64,000 bases of DNA from RCIO01 sp965232405 (lineage in GTDB: Bacteria > Pseudomonadota > Alphaproteobacteria > Rhizobiales > Rhizobiaceae). Positions 41,692 through 50,699 of the stretch are shown here, piece after piece (position 1 is the first letter of the stretch; every line of letters starts with the position of its first letter). Position numbers and translations under genes: made by a program. The notes under the pieces are model-generated. The model did not search any database, was not told where the DNA came from, and saw nothing but the letters and a program-made list of their open reading frames with translations. The stretch is taken from positions 310,001 through 374,000 of the forward strand of contig OZ246966.1 in the NCBI GenBank assembly GCA_965232405.1, given 5' to 3'.

Positions 41692-42277
41692 CTACCCGCC
41701 CGAAAACGTAAAACTCTTCGAGGCGATCGCGGAGCGCGGCGCTGTCGTCTCCGAGATGCCATTCGGCTGGGAGCCGCGCGCCCGCGACTTCCCGCGCCGC
41801 AATCGGCTTGTCGCCGGTGCCTCGATGGCGCTGGTGGTGATTGAAGCCGCAAACCGGTCCGGCTCGCTCATCAGCGCGCGGTATGCCGCCGATTATGGCC
41901 GCCTTGTCTTCGCTGTCCCCGGCTCGCCGCTCGACCCGCGTGCCGCTGGCGCCAATGGCCTGATCAAGGATGGGGCAAGCCTCGTTACCGAGGCCAGCGA
42001 CGTGCTCGACGCTCTGGCTCCGCTTTCCGGCCTGCCGGGCCACCAGGACGACAGTTTTTCCGAACCGCTCGATTTTGGTGCCGCTCCGCCACCGGACGAC
42101 GGAGATCGCTCCCGCGTCATCGAGGCGCTAGGCCCCTCTCCGGTCGAGATCGACGAACTGCTCCGGCACACCGGCGTCCATCCGGCCCAACTTTTCATGA
42201 TATTGCTGGAACTTGACCTTGCGGGCCGGCTCGAACGCCATTCCGGCGGCGCGGTTTCACTGGTCCTGGACGCGTAG
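41689..42277 (+). pseudogene. dprA: dprA, 3' part
   Basis: This encodes the remainder of DprA from YPPENVKLFEAIAERGAVVS through EMPFGWEPRARDFPRRNRLV, the AGASMALVVIEAANRSGSLI segment, and the C-terminal winged-helix domain (SPVEIDELLRHTGVHPAQLF). It has no start codon or ribosome site of its own. It contains no stop or frameshift in its reading frame, so excision would restore a functional gene. Its last 21 bp overlap the small minus-strand gene. Confidence 0.93.
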
Positions 42278-42463
42278 CTGGTCCTGAACCCGCGTCGGGC
42301 GCTCTCCACGTATGATGTCGCTCACCTCGACGTAAGCCATCTCGATGAGGTAGGCGAGCATGTCGCACCGCTCGGCATCCGCCATCTGGCGTAGTTGGCC
42401 GAGCATGGATTGCATGTAGTCCAAAGTTTCAGTGCGCCGCGAATTGGCGTTATTCTTCCGCAT
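42257..42463 (-). CDS. Small conserved rhizobial-type protein
   Basis: The protein has 68 residues and begins MRKNNANSRRTETLDYMQSM, then LGQLRQMADAERCDMLAYLI and EMAYVEVSDIIRGE. It has no signal or membrane helix. It resembles short helical proteins common in Hyphomicrobiales that have the MLxYLIEMAYxE motif. The function is unknown. It is convergent with dprA (21-bp overlap) and divergent from topA. Confidence 0.75.
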   Translation of the reverse strand: MRKNNANSRRTETLDYMQSMLGQLRQMADAERCDMLAYLIEMAYVEVSDIIRGERPTRVQDQLRVQDQ

Positions 42464-42737
42464 GGGACCCCGTTCGCGTCAGGCACCCGCCAACGGCTTG
42501 TTTTCTAAAGCTGCCGTTGTACCGGATGTGAATCAGATATCATGCCCCAATGTTGTAGGGACCCTAGCTTGTTTACTTAAAATTGCAACAGCGCAACCCT
42601 ACTAAATCCAAGGTTGTATATATTCGTACCGGGAATTTTCGCCACTGCCCTTGACCGGACGCCAAAGCGCGGCCATGTGACGGGACTATTTTCAACCGAC
42701 TTGCTGCGCCGAGAGCGTGAAGGGTAACGGTCCGCGC

Positions 42738-45302
42738 ATGGACATTGTCGTCGTCGAATCGCCTGCAAAAGCCAAGACGATCAACAAATATCTCGGTCGG
42801 GACTACAAGGTTCTGGCATCTTTTGGCCATGTCCGCGATCTGCCGGCCAAGGACGGTTCGGTACGGCCCGACGAAGACTTCGCAATGTCGTGGTCGGTCG
42901 ACGGCGCATCGTCGAAACGGCTGTCGGAAATCACCAAGGCGGTGAAGGATGCCGACGGCCTGATCCTCGCCACCGACCCCGATCGGGAAGGCGAAGCGAT
43001 CTCCTGGCATGTTCTTGAAGTGCTGCGTCAGAAGAAGGCGCTGAAGGACAAGCCGGTCCGCCGCGTGGTGTTCAACGCGATCACCAAGAATGCCGTGCTC
43101 GACGCGATGGCCAACCCGCGCGACATCGATGCGCCACTGGTCGACGCCTATCTGGCGCGCCGCGCGCTCGACTATCTGGTCGGCTTCAACCTGTCGCCCG
43201 TTCTGTGGCGCAAGCTGCCCGGCGCCCGTTCGGCCGGCCGCGTCCAGTCGGTTGCGCTGCGGCTGGTCTGCGACCGCGAAGCCGAGATCGAGCGCTTCGT
43301 CAAACAGGAATACTGGCTGCTCGCCACCACGCTGCTCACGCCGCGCGGCGAGAGTTTCGAGGCGAGGCTCACCGCCTTTGACGGGAAGAAACTGCAGAAG
43401 CTCGATATCGGCAGCGAAGACGAGGCCAACGCCATCAAGGCGATGCTGGAAGGCTCCAGCTACAAGGTGCTTTCGGTCGAAGCCAAGCCGACAAGGCGCA
43501 ACCCCTCCCCGCCTTTCACCACGTCGACCCTGCAGCAGGCGGCCTCGTCGCGGCTGGGCTTTGGTGCTTCGCGCACGATGCAGATTGCCCAGCGCCTCTA
43601 TGAAGGCATCGACATTGGCGGCGAGACCGCGGGCCTCATTACCTATATGCGAACCGACGGCGTGCAGATGGCGCCCGAAGCGATCGAGGGCGCCCGCGCG
43701 CAGATCGGCAGCGGCTTCGGCGACCGCTACCTGCCGGAGAAGCCCCGGCACTATGCAACCAAGGCCAAGAATGCGCAGGAAGCGCACGAGGCCATCCGCC
43801 CCACCGATTTCTCCCGCACGCCCGACAGCATGCGTTCTGCGCTCGAGCCGGATCAGGCCCGCCTCTACGAGATGATCTGGAAGCGGGCGATCGCCAGCCA
43901 GATGAACCCGGCCGAGATCGAGCGCACCACGGTCGAGATCGAAGCTGGCAACGGCGACAAGAAGGCATCCTTGCGTGCTGTCGGCTCGGTCATCCGCTTC
44001 GACGGTTTCATCGCCGCCTACACCGACCAGAAGGAAGACGACGCCGAGGATGACGACGCCAAACGGCTGCCCGAAATCCGCGACGGCGAGGCGCTTTCAC
44101 GCGACAAGGTGACGGCCACGCGGCACGAGACCGAACCGCCGCCGCGCTACACCGAAGCGACACTTATCAAGAAGATGGAGGAACTCGGCATCGGCCGACC
44201 CTCCACCTATGCAGCGACGCTGAAGACGCTGGAAGATCGTGACTATGTCTCGATCGACAAGCGCCGGCTGTTTCCGCAGGCCAAGGGTCGGCTGGTCACG
44301 TCGTTCCTCGAAAGCTTCTTCGAAAAATATGTCGAATACGACTTCACCGCCTCGCTCGAAGAAAAGCTGGACGAGATTTCCGACGGGCGGCTCGCATGGA
44401 AAGACGTGCTGCGCGATTTCTGGACCGACTTTTCCCATCACGTCGACGAGATCAAGGAACTGCGGGTTACCGAGGTTCTCGATGCGCTCAATGAAGAACT
44501 CGCGCCGCTTGTGTTTCCCGAGCGCGAGGATGGTTCGAACCCACGCGTCTGCCCCCGCTGCGGCTCCGGCAATCTATCGCTGAAACTGGGCAAGTTCGGC
44601 GCGTTCGTAGGCTGCTCGAACTATCCCGAATGCGGCTACACGCGGCAGCTGGGCGACGGCGCAAATGGCGCGAACGGTGCCGGTGACGATGGCGGCGACA
44701 AGGTTCTGGGCACCGACCCCTATACGAGCGAGGAAATTGTCCTCAAGAGCGGCCGCTTCGGCCCCTACGTCCAGCGCGGTGAAGGCAAGGAAGCCAAGCG
44801 CGCCGGTCTGCCGAAAGGCTGGCAACCGGCCGAAATGGACCATGAAAAGGCGCTGGCGCTGCTGTCGCTCCCCCGTGACGTCGGCATGCATCCTGAATCC
44901 GGCAAGATGATCTCGGCCGGTATCGGCCGCTACGGACCGTTTGTGCTTCACGACGGCACCTATGCCAATCTCGAAAGCGTCGAGGACGTGTTTTCGATCG
45001 GCCTCAACCGGGCCGTGACCGTGATTGCTGAGAAGAAGGCCAAGGGCGCCAATGGCCGTGGCCGCACCTCGACGGCGCTGGCCGAACTGGGCGACCACCC
45101 GGACGGCGGCAAGGTAACGGTGCGCGATGGCCGCTACGGCCCGTATGTCAACTGGGGCAAGGTCAATGCCACCCTGCCCAAAGGCAAGGACCCGGCGTCG
45201 GTGACGATGCCTGAAGCGCTGGAACTGATCGCCGCTAAAGCAGCCAAGGGCGGCAAGAAACCCGCCAGGGCCAAGTCCAAATCCGCCAAGAGCAAGGACT
45301 AG
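42738..45302 (+). CDS. topA: DNA topoisomerase I
   Basis: The protein has 854 residues and starts MDIVVVESPAKAKTINKYLG. The Toprim domain has ATDPDREGEAISWH. The catalytic tyrosine is in GLITYMRTDG near residue 302. A zinc-ribbon part has CPRCGSGNLSLKLGKFG and VGCSNYPECGY near residue 607, with further topoisomerase zinc-like repeats (GRFGPYVQRG, GRYGPFVLHD, GRYGPYVNWG). A Lys-rich tail follows. It relaxes negative supercoils by a type IA mechanism. The upstream 270 bp hold no other gene on this strand. Confidence 0.97.
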   Translation: MDIVVVESPAKAKTINKYLGRDYKVLASFGHVRDLPAKDGSVRPDEDFAMSWSVDGASSKRLSEITKAVKDADGLILATDPDREGEAISWHVLEVLRQKKALKDKPVRRVVFNAITKNAVLDAMANPRDIDAPLVDAYLARRALDYLVGFNLSPVLWRKLPGARSAGRVQSVALRLVCDREAEIERFVKQEYWLLATTLLTPRGESFEARLTAFDGKKLQKLDIGSEDEANAIKAMLEGSSYKVLSVEAKPTRRNPSPPFTTSTLQQAASSRLGFGASRTMQIAQRLYEGIDIGGETAGLITYMRTDGVQMAPEAIEGARAQIGSGFGDRYLPEKPRHYATKAKNAQEAHEAIRPTDFSRTPDSMRSALEPDQARLYEMIWKRAIASQMNPAEIERTTVEIEAGNGDKKASLRAVGSVIRFDGFIAAYTDQKEDDAEDDDAKRLPEIRDGEALSRDKVTATRHETEPPPRYTEATLIKKMEELGIGRPSTYAATLKTLEDRDYVSIDKRRLFPQAKGRLVTSFLESFFEKYVEYDFTASLEEKLDEISDGRLAWKDVLRDFWTDFSHHVDEIKELRVTEVLDALNEELAPLVFPEREDGSNPRVCPRCGSGNLSLKLGKFGAFVGCSNYPECGYTRQLGDGANGANGAGDDGGDKVLGTDPYTSEEIVLKSGRFGPYVQRGEGKEAKRAGLPKGWQPAEMDHEKALALLSLPRDVGMHPESGKMISAGIGRYGPFVLHDGTYANLESVEDVFSIGLNRAVTVIAEKKAKGANGRGRTSTALAELGDHPDGGKVTVRDGRYGPYVNWGKVNATLPKGKDPASVTMPEALELIAAKAAKGGKKPARAKSKSAKSKD

Positions 45303-45307
45303 CCTGC

Positions 45308-47605
45308 TTGGCCCGGAAGCTGACGGGAAAGAAGACCCCGGTGCGCAAGGATGGCGCAGCCGGCAGCCATCTCCCCACGCCGCAGGACGTGCTCGACTTC
45401 CTGGCCGCCAATCCAGACCAGTCGGGCAAGCGCGAGATAGCCCGCGCCTTTGGCCTCAAGGGCGGCGACCGCGTCTGGCTGAAGGATATGTTGCGCCAAC
45501 TGGCCGATGACGGGCTGATCGAAAAGCGCGGCAAGCGGCTCGTCCAGCCGGGCGGCCTGCCCCACGTCGTCGCGCTCGACATCTTCTCGCGCGACCATGA
45601 CGGCTTGCTCTTGGCGCGGCCTGCTGAATGGTCGGACGACAACGGCGCCCCGCCTCTGGTGCAGGTGCGGACGAAGCACGGCAAACCCGCACCCGGTATC
45701 GGCAGCCGGGTTCTGGCGCGCGTCTTCCCGGTCAAGGATGCCGGCAAGGGACCGGCCTACACCGCGCAAGTTCTCAAGAAGCTCGACCGAACGCGCGACA
45801 CCGTGCTCGGCGTATTGCGAAAGGCCGGCGACGAGTTTCGCATCGAGCCGGTCACGCGCGGCGAACCTGAAATCATGATCGCCAACGACGCGCTGAACGG
45901 GGCCAAGCCGGACGATCTGGTCGAGGTTGACCCGGACAGGAGCGCCCGCCGCTACGGTACCCCGCGCGGCAAGGTGGTCACGGTCGTTGGATCGCTTGCC
46001 AGCGAGAAGGCGATCTCGATGATCGCCATTCATGCCCACGGCATCCCCCACACCTTCCCCGAAACCGTGTTGGAGGAAGCCGAAAGCGCCAAACCGGCGA
46101 CGATGTCGGGACGTGAGGACTGGCGCAAGCTGCCGCTGATCACCATCGACCCCGCCGACGCCAAGGACCATGACGATGCGGTGCGCGCCGAACCCGACGC
46201 AGACGCCAAGAACCCCGGCGGGTTCATCGTCGATGTCGCGATTGCCGACGTCGCCGCCTATGTGACCAGCGGTTCCGCGCTGGATCGCGAAGCGCTGAAA
46301 CGCGGCAATTCGGTCTATTTTCCCGATCGCGTCGTGCCGATGCTGCCGGAGCGCATCTCCAACGATCTGTGTTCGCTGCGCGAGAAGGTGGACCGCCCTG
46401 CCCTCGCCGTGCGCATGACCTTCGACGCCAACGGCAAGAAGCTGCGCCACACCTTCCACCGGATCATGATGAAGTCGGCCGCCCGCCTTGCCTACAACCA
46501 GGCGCAGGCGGCAATCGACGGCAACCCCGACGACAAGACAGGGCCGCTGCTCGAAACGGTGCTCAAGCCGCTTTGGGATGCCTACAAGGTGTTGAAGCGC
46601 GGCCGCGACAAGCGCCAGCCGCTCGAACTCGACTTGCCCGAACGCAAGATTCTGCTCAAGGACGACGGCACCGTCGACCGTGTCGTCATTCCCGACCGCC
46701 TCGACGCTCACAAGCTGATCGAGGAGTTCATGATCCAGGCCAATGTGGCCGCCGCCGAGACGCTGGAAGCCAAACGCGCTGCCCTTGTCTATCGTGTCCA
46801 CGATGCGCCCTCGCTCGCCAAACAGGAGGCGCTGCGCGAATTCCTGCAAACGGTGAACATCTCGCTGGCCCGCGGGGCGCAGATGAAGCCGGCCATGTTC
46901 AACAAGATCCTCGCCCAGGTAGAGGGCACCGAGCACAACGAACTGGTCAACGAGGTAGTTCTTCGTTCACAAAGCCAGGCGGTCTACACATCTGAAAATC
47001 TTGGCCATTTCGGCCTCAACCTGCGGCGCTATGCGCATTTCACCTCGCCGATCCGCCGCTATTCCGATCTCATCGTTCACCGTGCGCTGATTGGCGCGCT
47101 CGGCCTCGGCGCGGATGGACTGAGGAAATCGGAGGAAGAGCGGCTCGAAGAGACTGCCGCGCTGATATCGTCAACCGAACGCCGCGCCATGGCAGCCGAG
47201 CGCGAAACGGTGGACAGGCTGGTAGCGCGCCATCTCGCCGACCGTATCGGCTCCGATTTCGCCGCGCGCATATCCGGTGTCACCAAGTCGGGCCTGTTCG
47301 TGCAACTGCCACTTTTTGGCGCAGATGGTTTCATCCCCGTGTCATCTTTGGGCGACGATTACTATTTTCATGACGAATCGGCGCACGCGCTTGTTGGAGA
47401 ACGCTCAGGCAAGGGCTACCGGCTTGCCGACCGCGTCGAAGTGAGATTGATGGAAGTGGCGCCGCTCGCCGGCTCCATGCGTTTCGAAATGCTGAGCGAC
47501 CCAGAGCCGCTTCCGGGCGGGCGGCGGTCGTTCCACAAGTCGAAACGGCGCGGTGGAGGCCGAAACGGCCGCACGCGGTCCACGGGCCGGTCCAGGAGAC
47601 GATGA
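45308..47605 (+). CDS. rnr: Ribonuclease R
   Basis: The protein has 765 residues. A winged-helix N-terminus (PTPQDVLDFLAANPDQSGKR) leads to cold-shock domains, the RNB catalytic domain with TIDPADAKDHDDAVRAEP near residue 280 (Asp ligands), and NLRRYAHFTSPIRRYSDLIV. A C-terminal S1 domain (ARISGVTKSGLFVQLPLFGA) and a basic tail (KSKRRGGGRNGRT) follow. It degrades structured RNA 3' to 5'. It starts with TTG 5 bp after topA. The DUF983 gene follows with the stop and start overlapping. Confidence 0.95.
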   Translation: MARKLTGKKTPVRKDGAAGSHLPTPQDVLDFLAANPDQSGKREIARAFGLKGGDRVWLKDMLRQLADDGLIEKRGKRLVQPGGLPHVVALDIFSRDHDGLLLARPAEWSDDNGAPPLVQVRTKHGKPAPGIGSRVLARVFPVKDAGKGPAYTAQVLKKLDRTRDTVLGVLRKAGDEFRIEPVTRGEPEIMIANDALNGAKPDDLVEVDPDRSARRYGTPRGKVVTVVGSLASEKAISMIAIHAHGIPHTFPETVLEEAESAKPATMSGREDWRKLPLITIDPADAKDHDDAVRAEPDADAKNPGGFIVDVAIADVAAYVTSGSALDREALKRGNSVYFPDRVVPMLPERISNDLCSLREKVDRPALAVRMTFDANGKKLRHTFHRIMMKSAARLAYNQAQAAIDGNPDDKTGPLLETVLKPLWDAYKVLKRGRDKRQPLELDLPERKILLKDDGTVDRVVIPDRLDAHKLIEEFMIQANVAAAETLEAKRAALVYRVHDAPSLAKQEALREFLQTVNISLARGAQMKPAMFNKILAQVEGTEHNELVNEVVLRSQSQAVYTSENLGHFGLNLRRYAHFTSPIRRYSDLIVHRALIGALGLGADGLRKSEEERLEETAALISSTERRAMAAERETVDRLVARHLADRIGSDFAARISGVTKSGLFVQLPLFGADGFIPVSSLGDDYYFHDESAHALVGERSGKGYRLADRVEVRLMEVAPLAGSMRFEMLSDPEPLPGGRRSFHKSKRRGGGRNGRTRSTGRSRRR

Positions 47606-48024
47606 TGGTCGACAACATTGCTACCGAGTTCAAACAGACCGCGCCCCGCGCGGTGCTTCCGGCCATGCTGAATGGTTTCCTGTGCCGCTGTCCGCATTGC
47701 GGCGAAGGCCGGCTTTTCGGCAGGTTTCTCAAGACCAACGACGCCTGCCCCGTTTGCCACGAGGAAATGCACCACCAGCGGGCCGACGATTTTCCGGCCT
47801 ATCTGGTGGTTTTCGTGGTCGGCCACATCGTCGTCGGCGCCTTCATGGGTTTCGAGGCGATGTTCGAGCTTTCCACATGGCAGCATCTCGCCATCTGGGT
47901 GCCGGTCACAATCCTGCTCGCACTGGCGCTCATCCAGCCCATCAAGGGTTCGGTGATCGGGTTGCAATGGGCGCTCAGAATGCACGGTTTTGGCGGCGCG
48001 AAAGACCAGCCGGACGACATCTGA
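47605..48024 (+). CDS. DUF983 family membrane protein
   Basis: The protein has 139 residues. The N-terminal zinc-ribbon RCPHCGEGRLFGRFLKTNDA and CPVCHEEMHHQRADDFPAYL precede two hydrophobic helices (VVFVVGHIVVGAFMGFEAMF and VPVTILLALALIQPIKGS). This matches DUF983, membrane proteins with an N-terminal Zn-binding motif. AGGAG lies 6 nt before this ATG; another ATG three nt earlier overlaps the rnr stop. The role is unknown. Confidence 0.88.
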   Translation: MVDNIATEFKQTAPRAVLPAMLNGFLCRCPHCGEGRLFGRFLKTNDACPVCHEEMHHQRADDFPAYLVVFVVGHIVVGAFMGFEAMFELSTWQHLAIWVPVTILLALALIQPIKGSVIGLQWALRMHGFGGAKDQPDDI

Positions 48025-48026
48025 AA

Positions 48027-48791
48027 ATGACCAGCGATCAGCCAGAAGCAATGGCAGGCATGTCGCGCGAGGCGATCGATCACGCCGAGCGCGGCGACTT
48101 TGCTCTCGGCAACGGGCCGAAAAGGCCGCGCGACGCGGCGACGCTGATCCTGCTTGACCGCGCCGGTGGCAAGGCGCGCGTGCTGCTGGGCCGCCGTAGC
48201 CGCAAACATGCGTTCATGCCGGGCCGCTTCGTGTTTCCCGGCGGTCGCACCGATCCCGCCGACGCCCGCATTCAGGTGGCAAGCGACCTGCACCCCGATG
48301 AACTGGACAAGCTGCGAGGCACCGGCTCAAGGGCCAGCGATGCGCGCGCGCGCGCCATTGCGATGTCGGCAGTGCGGGAAACCTATGAGGAAGCCGGTCT
48401 CCTGATCGGCCGCAAGGGTGATTTTGCCACGCGCAGCCCCGGATGGGCGGGATTTGCCGAAAACAGCGTGGTTCCAGCGCTCGACAAGCTGCGTTACCTC
48501 GCCCGCGCCATCACGCCTCCCGGCCGTGTGCGCCGCTTCGACACGCGCTTTCTTGCGGCGTGGAAGGACGACGTTGCGGTTGAGTTGCCAAATGGCGGCC
48601 CGACGGAAGAACTGGAAGAAATCGCCTGGTTCGACATCGCCGAGGCAAAAGAGCTCGAAGTGCCTCTGATCACCAAGACCGTGCTTGCCGATCTTGAAAG
48701 TCGCCTCGGTGACGATCCCGATCTCAGGCCCGGCGGCCCCGTACCCTATTACTACATGCTGCACCGCCGCTTCCGGCGCGACGTTCTCTAG
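48027..48791 (+). CDS. NUDIX hydrolase
   Basis: The protein has 254 residues. A NUDIX domain lies at residues about 37-230; it has MPGRFVFPGGRTDPADAR near 63 and the box region MSAVRETYEEAGLLIG near 112, matching the RExxEExG core. The enzyme hydrolyses a nucleoside diphosphate linked to another group; the exact substrate is not predictable. It starts 2 bp after the DUF983 stop, in the same operon-like run as rnr. An alternative longer reading upstream was rejected because it overlaps DUF983. Confidence 0.88.
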   Translation: MTSDQPEAMAGMSREAIDHAERGDFALGNGPKRPRDAATLILLDRAGGKARVLLGRRSRKHAFMPGRFVFPGGRTDPADARIQVASDLHPDELDKLRGTGSRASDARARAIAMSAVRETYEEAGLLIGRKGDFATRSPGWAGFAENSVVPALDKLRYLARAITPPGRVRRFDTRFLAAWKDDVAVELPNGGPTEELEEIAWFDIAEAKELEVPLITKTVLADLESRLGDDPDLRPGGPVPYYYMLHRRFRRDVL

Positions 48792-48801
48792 GACCGGGCA
48801 C

Positions 48802-49971
48802 ATGGACGCGACGCAGCCGCAGCTTGGGCAGGATGCCCCGCAGATGCGGTGGTTGTCGGTCGGAGCGGCCATCGCCGCCATTTCCGTGGTCGGCACTGCA
48901 ATCGGCCTCGGCGTTCCCCTTCTCAGCGTACTTCTCGAAAGCCGCGGTCATTCCGCAACCATGATCGGCCTCAACACGGCGGTCGCCGGCATCGCATCGA
49001 TTGCCGCTGCCCCGCTCGCCATCCCGCTGGCCGTGCGGTTCGGCGTTGTGTGGACAATGCTGATCATGATCGTTGCCGGCGGTCTCTCCTTCGCGGGCTT
49101 CTATGTCTTTGAGGACTATTGGGTCTGGTTTCCGCTACGGGCTGTCCTGCATGTGGCGCTGACGGTGCTCTTCATCCTGTCGGAATTCTGGATCACCAGT
49201 TCGGCCCCTGAGCATCGGCGCGGCTTCATACTTGGGCTCTACGCCACCTGCCTGTCGCTGGGTTTCGCCTTTGGTCCATGGCTCTTCTCAGAGCTTGGAA
49301 GCCAGGGCTTTGCGCCGTTTGCCGCGGTCCTAATCCTGATTTCGCTGGCGGCAATTCCGATCCTGGCTGCCTGGCGCGAAAGCCCCGACATAACGGTGAG
49401 TGAACGAACCGACCTCAGCTTCTGGCGTTATCTCTTCCTAGTGCCGACCGCCACGGCCGCGGTTCTGGTCTTCGGTGCGGTCGAGACCGGAGGTTTCGCC
49501 CTGTTCCCGGTCTATGGTGTTCGCATTGGCATGGGTGAGGCCGATGCCGCGCTGATCCTGACCATGATCGGTCTCGGCAATGTGCTGTTGCAGATACCGC
49601 TCGGCATGCTGAGCGACCGAATGAAAGATCGGCGCCTGTTGCTTCTGGCCTGCGCCGTTGTCGGCCTTGCCGGCATGCTCGTCCTACCGCTGATCTACAC
49701 CAGTTGGTATGTGTCGGCGGCCATGTTCTTCGTCTGGGGCGGTGTCGTCGCGGGCCTCTACACGGTTGGGCTGGCTCATCTCGGCTCGCGGCTGAAGGGC
49801 CGCGACCTCGCTTCCGCCAATGCTGCATTCGTGCTGTGCTACGGGATCGGCATGCTGGTCGGCCCGCAGGCGATCGGCATTGCGATGGACGCAATCGGCG
49901 TTCACGGCTTCGCTCATGCGCTTGCTGCCTTCTTCGCCTTCTACATCCTGCTGGTTGTCTCCAGACTCTAG
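48802..49971 (+). CDS. MFS transporter
   Basis: The protein has 389 residues with about twelve hydrophobic helices. The MFS loop signature lies between helices 2 and 3 in reduced form (AVRFGVVW), and the central cytoplasmic loop is AWRESPDITVSERTDLS. A second repeat has GMLSDRMKDRRLLLLACAVV. It is an inner-membrane transporter of the YcaD/UMF-like type; the substrate is unknown. It lies 10 bp after the NUDIX gene, so it may share a transcript. Confidence 0.88.
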   Translation: MDATQPQLGQDAPQMRWLSVGAAIAAISVVGTAIGLGVPLLSVLLESRGHSATMIGLNTAVAGIASIAAAPLAIPLAVRFGVVWTMLIMIVAGGLSFAGFYVFEDYWVWFPLRAVLHVALTVLFILSEFWITSSAPEHRRGFILGLYATCLSLGFAFGPWLFSELGSQGFAPFAAVLILISLAAIPILAAWRESPDITVSERTDLSFWRYLFLVPTATAAVLVFGAVETGGFALFPVYGVRIGMGEADAALILTMIGLGNVLLQIPLGMLSDRMKDRRLLLLACAVVGLAGMLVLPLIYTSWYVSAAMFFVWGGVVAGLYTVGLAHLGSRLKGRDLASANAAFVLCYGIGMLVGPQAIGIAMDAIGVHGFAHALAAFFAFYILLVVSRL

Positions 49972-50098
49972 ACCCATCGCTCTCCACCACGGCGCTTGAC
50001 TTTCGCGCCCCAGCCTTTATGTGTCCGGCCAATTCCGCAGCCGGGCCTGCTGTCCCGATGACGCGGCATCCATATCAGAAATCTACGGAACCTGGACA

Positions 50099-50266
50099 AT
50101 GGCCAAGGCTACGACCATCAAGATCAAGCTGCTTTCAACGGCGGATACCGGCTACTTCTACACCGCGAAGAAGAACACCCGGACCATGACCGAGAAGCTG
50201 ACGATGCGCAAATACGACCCGGTCGCGAAGAGGCACGTCGAATTCAAGGAAGCAAAGATCAAGTAA
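50099..50266 (+). CDS. rpmG: 50S ribosomal protein L33
   Basis: The protein has 55 residues, the typical length, starting MAKATTIKIKLLSTADTGYF with the conserved YTAKKNTRTMTEKLTMRKYD and ending FKEAKIK. It lacks the CxxC pairs of zinc-type L33, so it is the zinc-independent form. It lies in the large-subunit E site. It has its own terminator 28 bp past the stop. Confidence 0.97.
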   Translation: MAKATTIKIKLLSTADTGYFYTAKKNTRTMTEKLTMRKYDPVAKRHVEFKEAKIK

Positions 50267-50293
50267 ATTCTTACTTGATCGCAGAATAACAAG

Positions 50294-50317
50294 CGCCGCC
50301 CCTCGGGCGGCGTTTTT
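50294..50317 (+). terminator. Terminator of rpmG
   Basis: A perfect 8-bp GC stem CGCCGCCC/GGGCGGCG (50294-50301 with 50305-50312) and 3-nt loop are followed by five T residues. Confidence 0.9.
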
Positions 50318-50625
50318 GTTAGTGGCAATAACAATCGCCACCCGGTCGCATGTCGTGAAGTATGGAAGAAGTATCGGGGGCCGACCGGCATCTGGCAGCG
50401 GTACGAGGAGGCCACTAGTGCCAGCGCCGGCCGGCCGACCCCACGGACCCAGGAGATGCGGCGGACCTGAGCATCATGGGGTATTGGCGAACGACAACCG
50501 GACAAAATGCCCCGAACCGGTTCCGTCCCGTCCCGAATTGACACTTGCGCAGGCCGGTTTGAAAATCAACCGATTCTTAACTAAGCGGCCTGGCTGGCTG
50601 AGATTAAGGTAAATATGCGCGGCGC

Positions 50626-50641
50626 GTTACAGCGCTGTAAC
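50626..50641. promoter_or_regulatory. 16-bp perfect palindrome in a 380-bp gene-free gap
   Basis: GTTACAGCGCTGTAAC is fully self-complementary. It lies 59 bp past the pleD stop in a gap (50318-50699) where I find no supportable gene; short frames there are random. It may be an operator or a pleD-side hairpin. TTGACA (50539-50544) lies upstream on the plus strand but has no clear -10 partner. Confidence 0.45.
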
Positions 50642-50699
50642 TTGGGCCGACAAACCAACCCCGCGACTATTCCTTGGCAGTGTTTGGCTCGTGAGCCCG

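Noticed and set aside
42573..43787. Minus-strand frame of 404 codons opposite topA
   Set aside because: It is antisense to the catalytic part of topA and has no ribosome site or family signature.
45299..46936. Minus-strand frame of 545 codons opposite rnr
   Set aside because: Composition is typical of antisense reading of high-GC coding sequence; rnr is certain.
50316..50612. Plus-strand frame in the gap between rpmG and pleD
   Set aside because: It begins within the rpmG terminator region, is Pro/Arg-rich and lacks a ribosome site.
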